Positions 1-64,000 of a stretch of 64,000 nucleotides of DNA are shown here, piece after piece; position 1 is the first letter of the stretch; each line of letters begins with the position of its first letter. Source of the stretch: Megaleporinus macrocephalus (lineage: Eukaryota; Chordata; Actinopteri; Characiformes; Anostomidae). The translations under genes were made by a program, and so were the position numbers. Under the pieces are notes generated by a model. It ran no database searches. It saw only the letters and a program-made list of their open reading frames with translations, and was not told the origin of the DNA. The stretch spans positions 14,229,962-14,293,961 of the forward strand of contig CM038720.1 in NCBI GenBank assembly GCA_021613375.1. The letters run 5' to 3'.

Positions 1-53480
<53,480 letters not shown>

Positions 53481-53985
53481 TTGTCCGACTCGTAAACGAA
53501 TCGTTTGTTGCAAACGATTCTTTTTCGAATCGATTCACAAGTCGTATATGAATCGAACTTTTGTATCGTCTCCTCAGGAATACAATTAGAATGTGATTTT
53601 CACAGATTTTACCTCATAAAGCCATAACATAAATACTATTATATATTTAATATATTTGGCTTACATGTAAACGACTTTCTCTGTAGACTATATCTGGCTT
53701 TTTGCTTATTTCTTTTGTATTTTTGCATAATAGCTTTCGTTTTGTATTTAACACAATTGGCTGTATATATATTTTATGTATTGTACATATACGTAATGTG
53801 TAGTTTTGCACATTTTGTACATGTACATTCAATGTAGTTTTGTACATATGTACATGTTTGCTATGGGCAGTTTGTACATTACCACTATGTCTCGTGAAAG
53901 AAAATAAATTGTTCGAATTCGGTTCATTTAAACGGACAGTTCAAACGAATCGGTTCCTTCACTTGAATCAAACTTCCCATCACTG
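53481..53985. repeat. Short interspersed element with GAATCG/CGATTC-type ends next to the zswim6 promoter
   Basis: The right side of exon 1 is followed by a perfect 10-bp inverted repeat, GAATCGTTTG at 53498-53507 and CAAACGATTC at 53511-53520, then TCGAATCGATTCACAAG. About 400 bases further, 53915-53985 holds a related set: AATTCGGTTCATTTAAACG, CAAACGAATCGGTTCC and ACTTCCCATCACTGG. Such gaatcg/cgattc modules ending in CCCATCACTG are widespread in teleost genomes as non-autonomous repeats. The middle is AT-rich with repeated TGTACAT words. The ends were set by eye. Confidence 0.6.
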
Positions 53986-54586
53986 GAGGGACGAGGGGAA
54001 GGGAAAATGCGTTACGCTCGCGCTGATTGTTCGCCGTGTATGGGCAACTCGGCCTTATTTGGTCAAAGGGGCGGGATCTCTGAGCTGCTTCGAGCGGCCG
54101 GAGTGGATGGATAAAGAGAAGGGGCGGGGCTTTGAGCTCCGCAGCCACGCTAAAAAAGGAATGGAGGGCGGAATTCTCAGACGGTTCCAAAACATACTAG
54201 ACTCTGGAGGGGTTTAGCACAAAGTCAGACAGCTCGCGTTTTCTTTGCAGACGATATTTTAATGAATGGGCGGTCAAAGACCTTTAAGGGCGGCGTCTCA
54301 ACTAAAAAGATCACAATAACACAGTAACGTCAGGGGCATGTCCAGCCTCCCAGATCTACTCTGAGCAGACTAGAACAGTAAACCACTGTACCAGTAGTAC
54401 AAAAACATAAAATATCTGGTCAAAATCCAATCCGTTTACACCATAATTCCCATGTAATGAAGAGTACAGATAATCAGTTACCAGTACAAGTATTTGCTTA
54501 TTAGTAGTGAAATTATCATTGCTTTGAATAGTATTATTTTTAATGAAAAGTTGTCACAAGATCTGTATGCCCTGTTGCTTACAGGG

Positions 54587-54795
54587 GACCTATTATGCTT
54601 TTCTGTGAATTCCTGTTCATTTAGTGTGTTATGTAAGTTTTTGTGCATGTGAATAGTCTGCAGTGTATAAAGCCTAAAGTACATGCCAGCAGCAGAAACT
54701 CTCTCCCACAGAAACCCCTGCCTGAATCACGTCACGTAAACTGACGTCACCCTGTAACAAAACCCTTATTGCCCGCCTACTGTCAAACTTGGGAC
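54587..54795. repeat. Probable teleost interspersed repeat (GGGGACCTATTATGC)
   Basis: Starts with CAGGGGACCTATTATGCTT and runs through AGTCTGCAGTGTATAAAG to ACGTCACCCTG; the 'gacctattatgc' opening is common in dispersed repeats of fish. The right border is uncertain. Confidence 0.45.
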
Positions 54796-54939
54796 ACTAT
54801 CACACAATGCACAGAGATCTAAAAAAGTTAAAACATGCCTCTCTTAAATGTTCTGCTGGCTTGTGACAATGAGTCAGCACTACCAACTTGTTCTATCTGA
54901 CTTTCAGGACTGGAGTGGGAAGACTGACCAATCAGAACA

Positions 54940-55105
54940 CAAATTGTGGGGTATACAAAATACTTTTGTATTTGATATTTAAGTACATTTCCAACTTGCT
55001 ATTTCACTTTTACTCAAGTAGAAATGTAGAATTAATACTTGTACTTTTATTAATAGTATTTTACATCTATTTGTACATCTGTTTTTACTATAGTACTGGA
55101 ATATT
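54940..55105. repeat. Probable ACTTTTACTCAAGTA-type fish repeat
   Basis: TATTTAAGTACATTT, CACTTTTACTCAAGTAG and TAATACTTGTACTTTT form the recognisable low-complexity core of a repeat widespread in teleosts. Boundaries by eye. Confidence 0.5.
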
Positions 55106-57699
55106 GTACTTTGTTGTCCATAATGACATGATAAATACAAGATGACCACAGAATATTTGTCATACTAAGTTTCCATAAAACATTATCCCAGAATCACCAT
55201 TTTTACTGTAACTGGGATGGATACAGTGCTTTAATAATGCAATTTAGAGGCCTTAGATAGACCCTTTGTTGTCTTTTTCTTCTGGACAAAATGGACGCAT
55301 TTACGAGTCTACGGTACAAGCCTTTATCTGTGTATTCTAAGTTCTGGTTGTGGGTGACAAATATGCAGCAAGGCTATGATTATATTTGCTATCTTATAGG
55401 CTACATAACTTACATAACTGCATATACTTAGTGTCTGTTATTTGTTCTGTGTTGTATCTGTTCTGTTTCAGGGAATGTTCTCAGTCTAAAAGGGTCTGAG
55501 TGTAAAACGAGCAATGTGTCATCATTTCTCATTGTTTTTGCAGGATGTGACAGACATCAACACAGTAATTACAAAATGGATAGTTGATAGTTCATGTTCT
55601 TAAATCTATTTGTCTGAAGTTGTTGTAAAATACTCAATATAAAGAGGCCTATGATGCCTCTCAGTAGTTGAATTCTGCCAAGTCACCATTGTGCTGTGAA
55701 TTGACCAGTATGCTACCTGCATGGACCACTGATAGATAAGTAAGTGTAGTGTACACTGAGTGTCTGACAGCCACTAGGCTATAAGATAGCAATCTAAATG
55801 ATAGCTAACAGTATGTATCACTCTTCCATTAATGTTTATTGAAATGTTTACTGGATAATTCTCTGTAAAATAAATTAAAAGTAAAGGTTATGTTACTTAT
55901 TTGTCTTAGACACTTTAAGTGTCTTTTATTAATGGTGCAATAGGTATGATTTTTAGTTGAAAACACAAAATTATCAACAAAATCTGAAGAAATAACAGTT
56001 TTTATGTCATGAGACATCTATGTGTTGTGTTGCATGCTAAGCAGCTACCTTTACTGTTTCACAATATGACTTTGTACCTCAAAAGGTGATAGTAAAGAGC
56101 TGTAGTGTTAGGACAAATTAGTCCAACATAATAGGATGAAGAAGAAGCACTGCTCTAACGGCATATTCCAACCTTTTGCTAATCATGTTGAAGGTGCTGC
56201 TTCTGGTTAGATGATTTAGGAACAGGAAGCTACCGAAAGGAAGAGTAAACACAATGATGGCTGAAGATCTTGACAAGCAATGGCCACTGCCCAATTAAAC
56301 CAGAAGTGTGATGCTGAACATACAACATTTTTGCAACGACTGGTAAGTTAAAGCTGTTATTGCTACAATGAGGAGCGTCTGTGTATTTTACTGTTTTCCC
56401 AAAAGGTGTGGACAACACAACGTTTGGTGGCATGTCGTCCCCTATTGTTGAGTTCAGTAGGCTGTGTTATCTTACAAAACTGAATGTGGGAAAACAGATT
56501 TCTGACATTAGTATGTTAACGCAAGAGTGAAGTAGGTGCTAATGGAAATTAGTGTTATCATTGTTGTCATCAACCATCAACAAGAAACCATGTTTGGCAG
56601 CAAACAAAAAGTGATATAAATAGAAGCAAGCATTAGTTAACATTGTGGAGACACTTTTGTTGAGTAAGTATTGAGGAGGGAACTGTAAAATGTTTTAATG
56701 ATATATAATCAGCTTCTATAATCGCTATAGCATTGCCAAAAGAATGGGACACTATCAAGGCCACGTATAAGCCTAATGTCTCAAGGTCCATGTAGCTTAT
56801 GCTGGCTAGCAACCGAAGCAATAGCACCCAGTTGCCTTTTCTCAAGGTGGCAGTAGTGTACCCTTTTTACACTTGGCAGCATTGGCAGCATTTACAAATG
56901 AGAATGTAGAGGACTCATATTTTAATCACCTATTAAATTATTTTTGTTTGGTGGAGCAGTTTTCATTTTCAGAGAGCAAGCTTGACAAGGTCTACATTAG
57001 CTTCTGACAGCTATGACTATGCAAGAGCGAGCAGTAATGAGTTGCATGGAGCTACTTTACATTGTTTTACATTTCATTTTTCAAAAGTATATCTGTTGTA
57101 AAAAGACGCTCGAACACTGAATTTTATTTCATTTATCAGTCAGAGATTACAGCACCTCTACAAACAAGTTACAATTAGTTACATCACATTTTTCAATCAG
57201 TGTAGTTTACCCTGAGGCTACACATCTTTTTTTTTTTTTTACCAGCAAGACTTCATATGAAATTAGTGCTTTGTCCTTAGGTGGTTTACAGTCGGCAGTA
57301 CATTCACTTAACTGCTTTTGTCTGAAGGATCTTTTAATGTCTTCTTGTTTGGTCGATGAAGTAGAAAAATTCTAATCAGGAATCAAAAGGTAGAGATTAT
57401 CTGCCTCATCAGTGGTCTGAAAGCTTAATCATACGGAGAAGGTGTGACCTCATTATGTGGTTTCAGTATTACATTGTGTCTCTTCTTTACTCTGATTACT
57501 GTACAGGGAATCAGTTCACTGATAAAAGTGGTTAAAATAGCTCAGTAAATATGGGCAACCTTAGAGCTAGTCAGTCAACTGAAGTGCATTAATACATATT
57601 ATATACTTGGTATAAAATAAACAAACAAAGGGACTACACAGCTCTTTTTGAAGGAAGATGATCTTGTAGTCCAGGACTAGGTTGCTGTAACAGTCTCTA

Positions 57700-57850
57700 C
57701 TCTACTGGCAAGACTTTACACTAAATCTTGCAAGGTTGTTACAGGGATCTGATTGCATTCAGCCACAAGACTTTACACTAGATGTTGGAACGTTGTTGTT
57801 TGGATTTGACTGCATCAGGATTTAATTGCAGTGAGGATTTGATTGCATTT
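57700..57850. repeat. Imperfect internal duplication left of the Tc1-like remnant
   Basis: CAAGACTTTACACTAAATCT near 57710 recurs as CAAGACTTTACACTAGATGT near 57768, each followed by a GTTGTT and a GATTTGAC/GATCTGATTGCAT word; a further GGATTTGATTGCATTTG lies near 57834. The GATTTGATTGCATTCAGCCAC wording is one I associate with dispersed repeats in otophysan fishes. Class unknown. Confidence 0.45.
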
Positions 57851-57879
57851 GCTCCCTGTGAAAAGTTTAGACATTCTCA

Positions 57880-58660
57880 GCTCATCTGGATATACAGATA
57901 TCCAGTCTTCATTTAAACAGGTTACCATTTTTTGGACAAAGCCATTGCTGTCTAAAAAGAATATCAGGGCAAAACTAAAGTTTGCTAATGAATTTCTAGA
58001 CAAGGACCAGGACTTCTGGAACAAGTCAGCAGAAAAATATAAATAGCTCTGCATATGTGTGTAGGTAGCTGATGCCACTGTGGATGTCAAAATTCATGCA
58101 TCCACCACCACAAATTGGACCTACATGGGAATGTGCTATGCACAGGCATGTCAAAGATAAAGTTGTTTGGCGACAGTACTGTGTTTGGTGAAAATCAAAC
58201 ACTACACTTGAACAGAAGATCTTCATACCAATTGCAAAGCATGCTGGTGGAAATATAATGGTTTGAGGCTGCTTTGCTGCCTCAGGGCCTGGTCAGCCTC
58301 CAATCACAGATGCAACTATGAATGCTCTTTCATCCCAGAGAGTGTTTAAGAAGAATGTGAAAACGTCTGTAAAAAATACCCGAAGCTCAAGAAGGAGACC
58401 TTCCAACAGGATAATGATCTAAAACATACAAGTAAATCCATCAAGGGATGACTTAACAAGAAGAAATGGAGGGTTATGTTATGGCCTCAAAGCCTGGATC
58501 TGAATCCCATTGAAATGCTGTGAGGAGATTTGAAACAGGCTGTACATGCAACCCCTCAAAAGCTGCGCACTTGTTATAATTCTGCAGCAAAGTGTGGACA
58601 AAGGTTTTTTCCAGTCACAAACTGGTAGACTGTTACAAAAAAAGACTCAAATGAACAATA
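57880..58660 (+). pseudogene. Decayed Tc1-like (Tc1/mariner) transposase
   Basis: In pieces of different frames the plus strand reads as a Tc1-like transposase: LSKKNIRAKLKFANEFLDKD near 57947, then after frameshifts IAKHAGGNIMV*GCFAASGP near 58220-58290, the QQDND-type catalytic-loop region near 58405, and SLDLNPIEMLW-like wording near 58490-58520 with stops inside. The order and spacing match the family, whose intact transposase is about 340 residues with a DDE/DDD catalytic triad. Several frameshifts and in-frame stops make it inactive. The N-terminal DNA-binding part and the terminal inverted repeats were not recognised. Confidence 0.85.
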
Positions 58661-59921
58661 CCAGTTACTAAAGACATTACGATACATTTACTTTTAAATA
58701 AATTATTGCTTTTGTTCTATTATTTACCACTTACTTGTATCTATCCTTTCTGCACCTTGGTTTCGGACACAGTTTGAGTAGCATTGTTATAGAGTGAGTA
58801 ATAAGACGTGTAAAATGCAATCCTGGATGGCGCCCCCCTCTCTAATTAGAATGATTTATGAAAGAATCCTTACAGGCCTGGCCAAAACAAATCTGTTTGA
58901 TCTGACAACATTTTGGCACTACGTTAATGACAGCTGGCAAAACAGGGAGTCAGGAGGGTTACTCTCACCCCAGTCTACTTTCTCTCTCTTTGCTCTAATC
59001 TGCTCCTCCTACACACACACATGCACACACAAACACACATGCACACACAGGTGTTCTGTTTGGAGGTGTTCTGCATGTAACTCTCCTGTTTCAGAGTTCT
59101 GATTGGCTGATTCTTTACTTGTTTTGATGGGACAGGATGAGAAAAGAAAGAAATTCTCACCCCTCCCCTGACAACCAGTACTTATTAGAAACAACATTTA
59201 AACATTTTCACACTGAACGAGCTATTGGAATTGCTAGTGCGCTTCGCTGTTACTGCGTTGTCTGGAGTAGTTTCTGTTTCTGTAATGTAATGGACTTATC
59301 TATGCTCCGCCCATAGCAGCTGCTGCTGGGCTGGATATGTTCTATGAATTCTGGTGGTCTTACAAGATCCAATTCTAAATTTTAGCACAGAACTCAAATA
59401 TAATGGTGTCAGCAAAGAAGAAGAAACTGAAAACCTAGCTCTTTAAATGATTGCTCTTTTACTCAACATGACAGCAGTGGGGGAAACCATCACCCAGCAC
59501 TAGCTGAGATAGCAGACAGGTCACTTCTAACCACACAACTCTATGTAATAATAGACACCAACATTCCACCAATTACCACACAGCCCAGCAAGAAGACCAC
59601 AATACCACATGCAAGACATGTTCACATACTCCAATGAACAATAACAACATAGAGTCTCTCTTAGTGCAAGTTTGATGCTTCCCATGAGCCTCCAATAAAC
59701 AAACATGCCACAGGACATGCTCTTGGCCGTGCAGCCTGCCAGTTCTCCCTCAGGGTTGCATCCTCTCCCTTGGGATGCCAGAGCAGAGACACTGGCTGGT
59801 GCTGCGGTAGCGGAACAACTTGCAACTTGGTGCTTCTCAGAAACAGCAGTGGTCCCTCGGCCCCTCCATGCCTTTCCTCACACACATAGGCCACACTTGG
59901 CCCTAGTGGGGTCTTAAGCTA

Positions 59922-60064
59922 TGTTCAGACTGCAGATAGATTGTAATCAGATAGGATCTGTATGTTCAGACGTAACCAACCTATCCACTTGGGTTGATAT
60001 AATGATTTATCAAAAATACAATCTGAATATGACAAAAAGTGGATTTGGGCTGGCAGTCTGAACA
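59922..60064. mobile_element. Short MITE-like element with perfect 12-bp terminal inverted repeats
   Basis: TGTTCAGACTGC at 59922-59933 is the exact reverse complement of GCAGTCTGAACA at 60053-60064. The 143-base interior contains AATCAGATAGGATCTG and the partly complementary ACAATCTGAATATGAC, so much of it could fold into a hairpin. This wording is common in fish genomes. Non-coding. Confidence 0.6.
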
Positions 60065-61485
60065 CAATCTAAATGCTATGCTGCTGTATGTGTTGAAGTT
60101 AATCAAAACTAGGCTAAGTGGAAAGAACAACCTCAGCTTATTTGCCACCGCGCTAACATATCAGGAGTACACCTTATGTACGCTAGGAGTTTAAACAAAA
60201 TAAACCAGGTTGTGTCAATGAATTTGATTTTTGCTTTCCAGCCTTGCAACTGTTGCTGCAAAAGAACACATTTGTAAGCAAAGCATAGATATGTTACTTT
60301 GTAAGGGATTTTGGACTAAGTGAACCCCACAGGTGTATACATCACATAAATGAATATGTGGATGTGCGAAGTAGTGTAGACATGACACTTGAATGTAGCA
60401 CTAAAGAAAATGCACTAATGTTAGCTTAAAACACTAATGTTAGTTTTACAATAGCTAGAATAGCTTAGAGAAGGCAATGTAACTCAAAGTATGCTTATAT
60501 TGAGAAATCTGTGTGAAGATGTGCATTATTTTAGCAGCATTTTAGCCACCTGGCAAAAAGGCATCATTGTTTATTAGCAAAAATACAACAGGATTACTTT
60601 TATTACGAGAGCCAATTACAGAAGGTTATTCACTCTGTAATTTCATGATGGTTGAACAATAGAAAGATGGATATTCCTTATTTTCCAGTAGAGCAATTCT
60701 GCCAACAGCATCATTCAAGTGTTACATTTTTTTTTCCAATATTTGCCTTCATTATGGCGTTAGCATGTGTTCAGACTATGAAATATTTCTCTATAAAATA
60801 GAGACTAACACTAACGCAATATATGGTTAGTCCACTGGATGTTTCAGTATGTTTCTGTACTATTCCAGCGTTAATGTCTGCATGCTGCTATAGGTGGCAT
60901 ACCATTGCTTTTTACAGCAGTTGAGCTGAAGAGCAAGGAAGATTCTTTTTTTAATGATAACATATAAACTCAGCATTATATTTGCAGCAGAAAAATCATG
61001 AATCTTATATTGAGCACCACCACAGGTAAAACCAACCCAGCTCTATCAGACCTTTCACTTTCAGTTTCCTTTTGTTTTACCGTATGTTTTACCACATTGA
61101 CATTAAAAAAGCCAAAGCACTTATTTTGCTCAGACACAGTGTCATGGAATTCCCCTTCAGTAGTGTTTCAGTCTTGAGTGTGCTCAGCTTCAGTAGCTCA
61201 GAATAACTACAATGCCCACTGTCTTCTCTCTCTCACACACACAACAGTGATTTTACCACCCACTGACCCTGTGTGATACAGCACGGGCCGACCGACATCA
61301 CCGTCCTTCTGTCCTGCTGGGCTGGGCGCACACAGGGCCCATCTGAATCTCTGTATTATTGTTTCATTTTGCCCCGCAGACAGACATTTGACGAGTCTGT
61401 AATGACAGAATCTGTTCTCTCTGTATGAGCACCACTGTGCAAGAGAGGACACACACACATACACACTTGTGCACATACATACATA

Positions 61486-61840
61486 CACTGATCAACCATA
61501 ACATTAAAACAGCCTCCTTGTTTTTCCTCTCATTGTCTATTTTATCAGCTCCACATATCATATAGAAGCAGCTCTGTAGATTCTGTGTATACTTTATTAC
61601 CCTGTTGTTCAGTGGTCTGGACTCCTACAGGACCACCACAGAGCAGGTGCTATTTGAGTGGTAGATTCAGTCTCAGCACTTCAGTGACACTGACATGGTG
61701 GTGGTGATGTGTTAGTGTGTGTTGTGCTGGTACGAGTGGATCAGACACAGCAGTACTGCTGAAGTTTTTAAACTCACTTCCCACCACTCTATTAGACCAC
61801 TCCTACCTTGTTGGTCCACTTTGTAGATGTAGAGTTAGTG
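61486..61840. repeat. Dispersed repeat starting ACACTGATCAACCATAACAT
   Basis: Begins ACTGATCAACCATAACATTA, continues with CTGGACTCCTACAGGACC, TGACACTGACATGGTGGTGG and GTGGATCAGACACAGCAGTA, and ends near TTGGTCCACTTTGTAGATG. The phrases are familiar from fish genomic DNA as a high-copy repeat. It carries no coding capacity. The class is not known to me. Confidence 0.6.
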
Positions 61841-63702
61841 CACAGTTTGTGTTGCTAATTGTGTATTGAAATGTGCAGTGTGTAAAGGCTGTAATTATGA
61901 CCTTCTTTATGTTTTCTTAATGGTTTTTTGTTAATGTCAAATGTTAAATTCAAAATCAACAGTACTTAAAGTTTTCATCTTGAAGAGCGAGGAGAACATC
62001 TAGCTCCACTCCTGCTTTAGGTCAACATAATTGAATGTGTTTAAGACTAACTAGATTGTGAGAAGCAGAAAATACAACACACTTCAGAGACTAAACTTTC
62101 CACTGGAAGAATAGGGGCTATAGAAATAGCAGCAAAAGGGGGTTTCTTAATAATATTAAAACAGCAATAATAACACAGAACCACTTCGGAGGTGTGAAAA
62201 TCAATGTTATTTCTGTGTATTTTCTTAATTTCTGAAACTGAAATCTGAGTATCTTGTACTAGTTTTTTTTTTAAACTAGAAATAATAGGTGGATGGTATC
62301 TGACATTTGTGCAATGATTTAGACACACGAACACACAAACACACCCCACGTGCACATGCACACACTGACACACATTTCCTCTTTGGCTTTTCCCAGTGCA
62401 ATACATATTTAATGAGAAATTAATGTTTGCCACATTCTAAACCAGACACATGTTCTTGATCATACATATGTTTGTGTAGAATGTACTTAATTAGCACATT
62501 CATTAGCATAATGATGATGTGATAATAATCATATAGTCCTTATTAGATCATTTGGAACATCGCATTACTGTAAAAGCAAAAAAAAAAAATCTTGCCAACT
62601 GTGCATCCCTATTCAAAGCTTTCTTTCTGCCTCTTTTCTCCTAACAGCAGCATCAGTTCTAACATTTCACCCACATTTCAGCGGCAAACTGAAACTGTCT
62701 GCATATTTAAATTCCCCCACACCTGGCCTGCTCCAGTTCTGCAGGGGAAGCTCTTTCTACCTGCCCCATTGTCCTAATTGCTGCACTGGCTTGAATAGCT
62801 TCTTTATCAGGCTCTATGCCGTTTCCTACGCGGCTTTCTCCCCACACCCGCGCTGAAAAATCTATTTAGCCCCAGTCATTTCTTTCTTTCTTACCCCCCC
62901 CCTCCTTTCTTTCCGCTTGCTGGAGACAGCCACGGCAAGAGATAACTAACGACACTTCTGCTCGCACCTAGGGATCCTTTTTTTTTTTTTACCGGCCTCA
63001 TTTGCATTCCGATTAGTATGCATGAAAATTTTCTCACTGAACTTTAATACCCTAACTGCTGCATAATACACTTTAATGAGCATAAAAGTGAGCCTGACAA
63101 TTAAAACTCACATTAATCACTAAACGCTACAGTCAAGGCGGGCAGAGAGGATGGAGGGGGGGAGTAAAAGGAGAAGGGATGTGTGAGAGGCTGTAGGGGG
63201 GCGGGGAGGGATGAGACAGGACAGGGCGAGAGCGAGAAGGAAAGCAGGAAAAGAAAGAAAAACCAAGTGGGGAAGGGGGTGGGGGGGCGTTGAATGCTTC
63301 AGCACTGTGGCACCTGAACAGCGGCAATCTGGGATGCTTCCCTGGGCAGACATGGATGACTAATCGAGACTGGCCAGCCAGCGAGACACTCCATCAGTCT
63401 GTACGGTCAGGTGACCATCAGAAAATGAACATCCACAGGGGCCTCAGCCGGAGAACTGCACTGATACATAAATATTTATCCGCCTCTCCTTGATTATGCA
63501 GAGGCGGGGCTCGGTGGGCCCTCATCCCATCCCACTTTTTACATCAGTTTTTCATTATCCCTGCCATGCTCATGTTTCTGTCTCTGCCTTATAACAATGC
63601 AATAACTATACACAAGTCGCCTACATGCACTAAAGATCTTTAATACCTGGGATATGCCATTCTGGCCAAATGTGAATGTATGATACTTATTAAATTGACT
63701 TA

Positions 63703-63790
63703 AAGGAGCAGTGTGTAACCTCTAGCGGTTAGAGATCACTGAAGCCCCACCCATCCCATCCCTAAAACTCAAAGTGGCCAAAAGGTTTTC
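63703..63790. repeat. Possible GAGCAGTGTGTAACCTCTAGCGGT repeat
   Basis: The phrase AGCAGTGTGTAACCTCTAGC with a following GCCCCACCC stretch resembles a common fish repeat start. Weak recognition only. Confidence 0.3.
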
Positions 63791-64000
63791 TGTTTTGTTA
63801 CGTTTAAATCTTATTTTTAAATCATTCTAGTTATGATTTATCGCAAAATACATAATAATAATCCATAATTGTTAAAACTGTGCCTCATATAACTATTCCA
63901 CTTGGTTTCTGACTAACTTTTCTCTGTGGACAAAGAGGATAGCATAACACTAGCTTTGGACGGTGAGCAAACGACTTCAGCAACTGGCCCAACAGATCAC

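Overview
The window is vertebrate nuclear DNA, most likely from a ray-finned (teleost) fish. It has small exons with GT/AG splice sites, very large introns, long (CA)n and (GA)n microsatellites, a decayed Tc1-like transposon and several short inverted-repeat elements of the kind common in fish genomes. Some repeat phrases recall otophysan fishes (characins, catfishes, electric fishes); that is only an impression.

One gene can be supported: the 5' part of zswim6 (zinc finger SWIM-type containing 6), on the minus strand. Six coding exons were placed from encoded protein, splice sites and phase: exon 1 53424-52983, exon 2 15054-14698, exon 3 13224-13076, exon 4 11663-11513, exon 5 2178-1999, exon 6 215-39. 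They join without frameshift or stop into 485 complete codons plus one base; the rest of the gene lies beyond the left edge. The protein start, the elongin-BC/cullin-box-like segment and the SWIM zinc finger (C-x-C-x7-C-x-H) identify zswim6 rather than zswim5. Exon 1 lies in a GC/CpG-rich block that probably includes the promoter.

Layout: 1-53424 is zswim6, of which only about 1.46 kb is coding. Intron 1 alone is about 37.9 kb and intron 4 about 9.3 kb. The introns hold microsatellites, an inverted-repeat element in intron 3, a short tandem duplication in intron 5, and dispersed repeats. 53425-64000 is the 5' flank with no recognisable gene. It contains a fish repeat starting just upstream of the start codon, a dead Tc1-like transposase, a 12-bp-TIR element and other interspersed repeats.

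No new biological system was found. The observations most worth checking are an in-frame tandem splice acceptor at exon 6 and the repeat abutting the zswim6 promoter. No RNA gene, CRISPR array or second protein gene could be supported.
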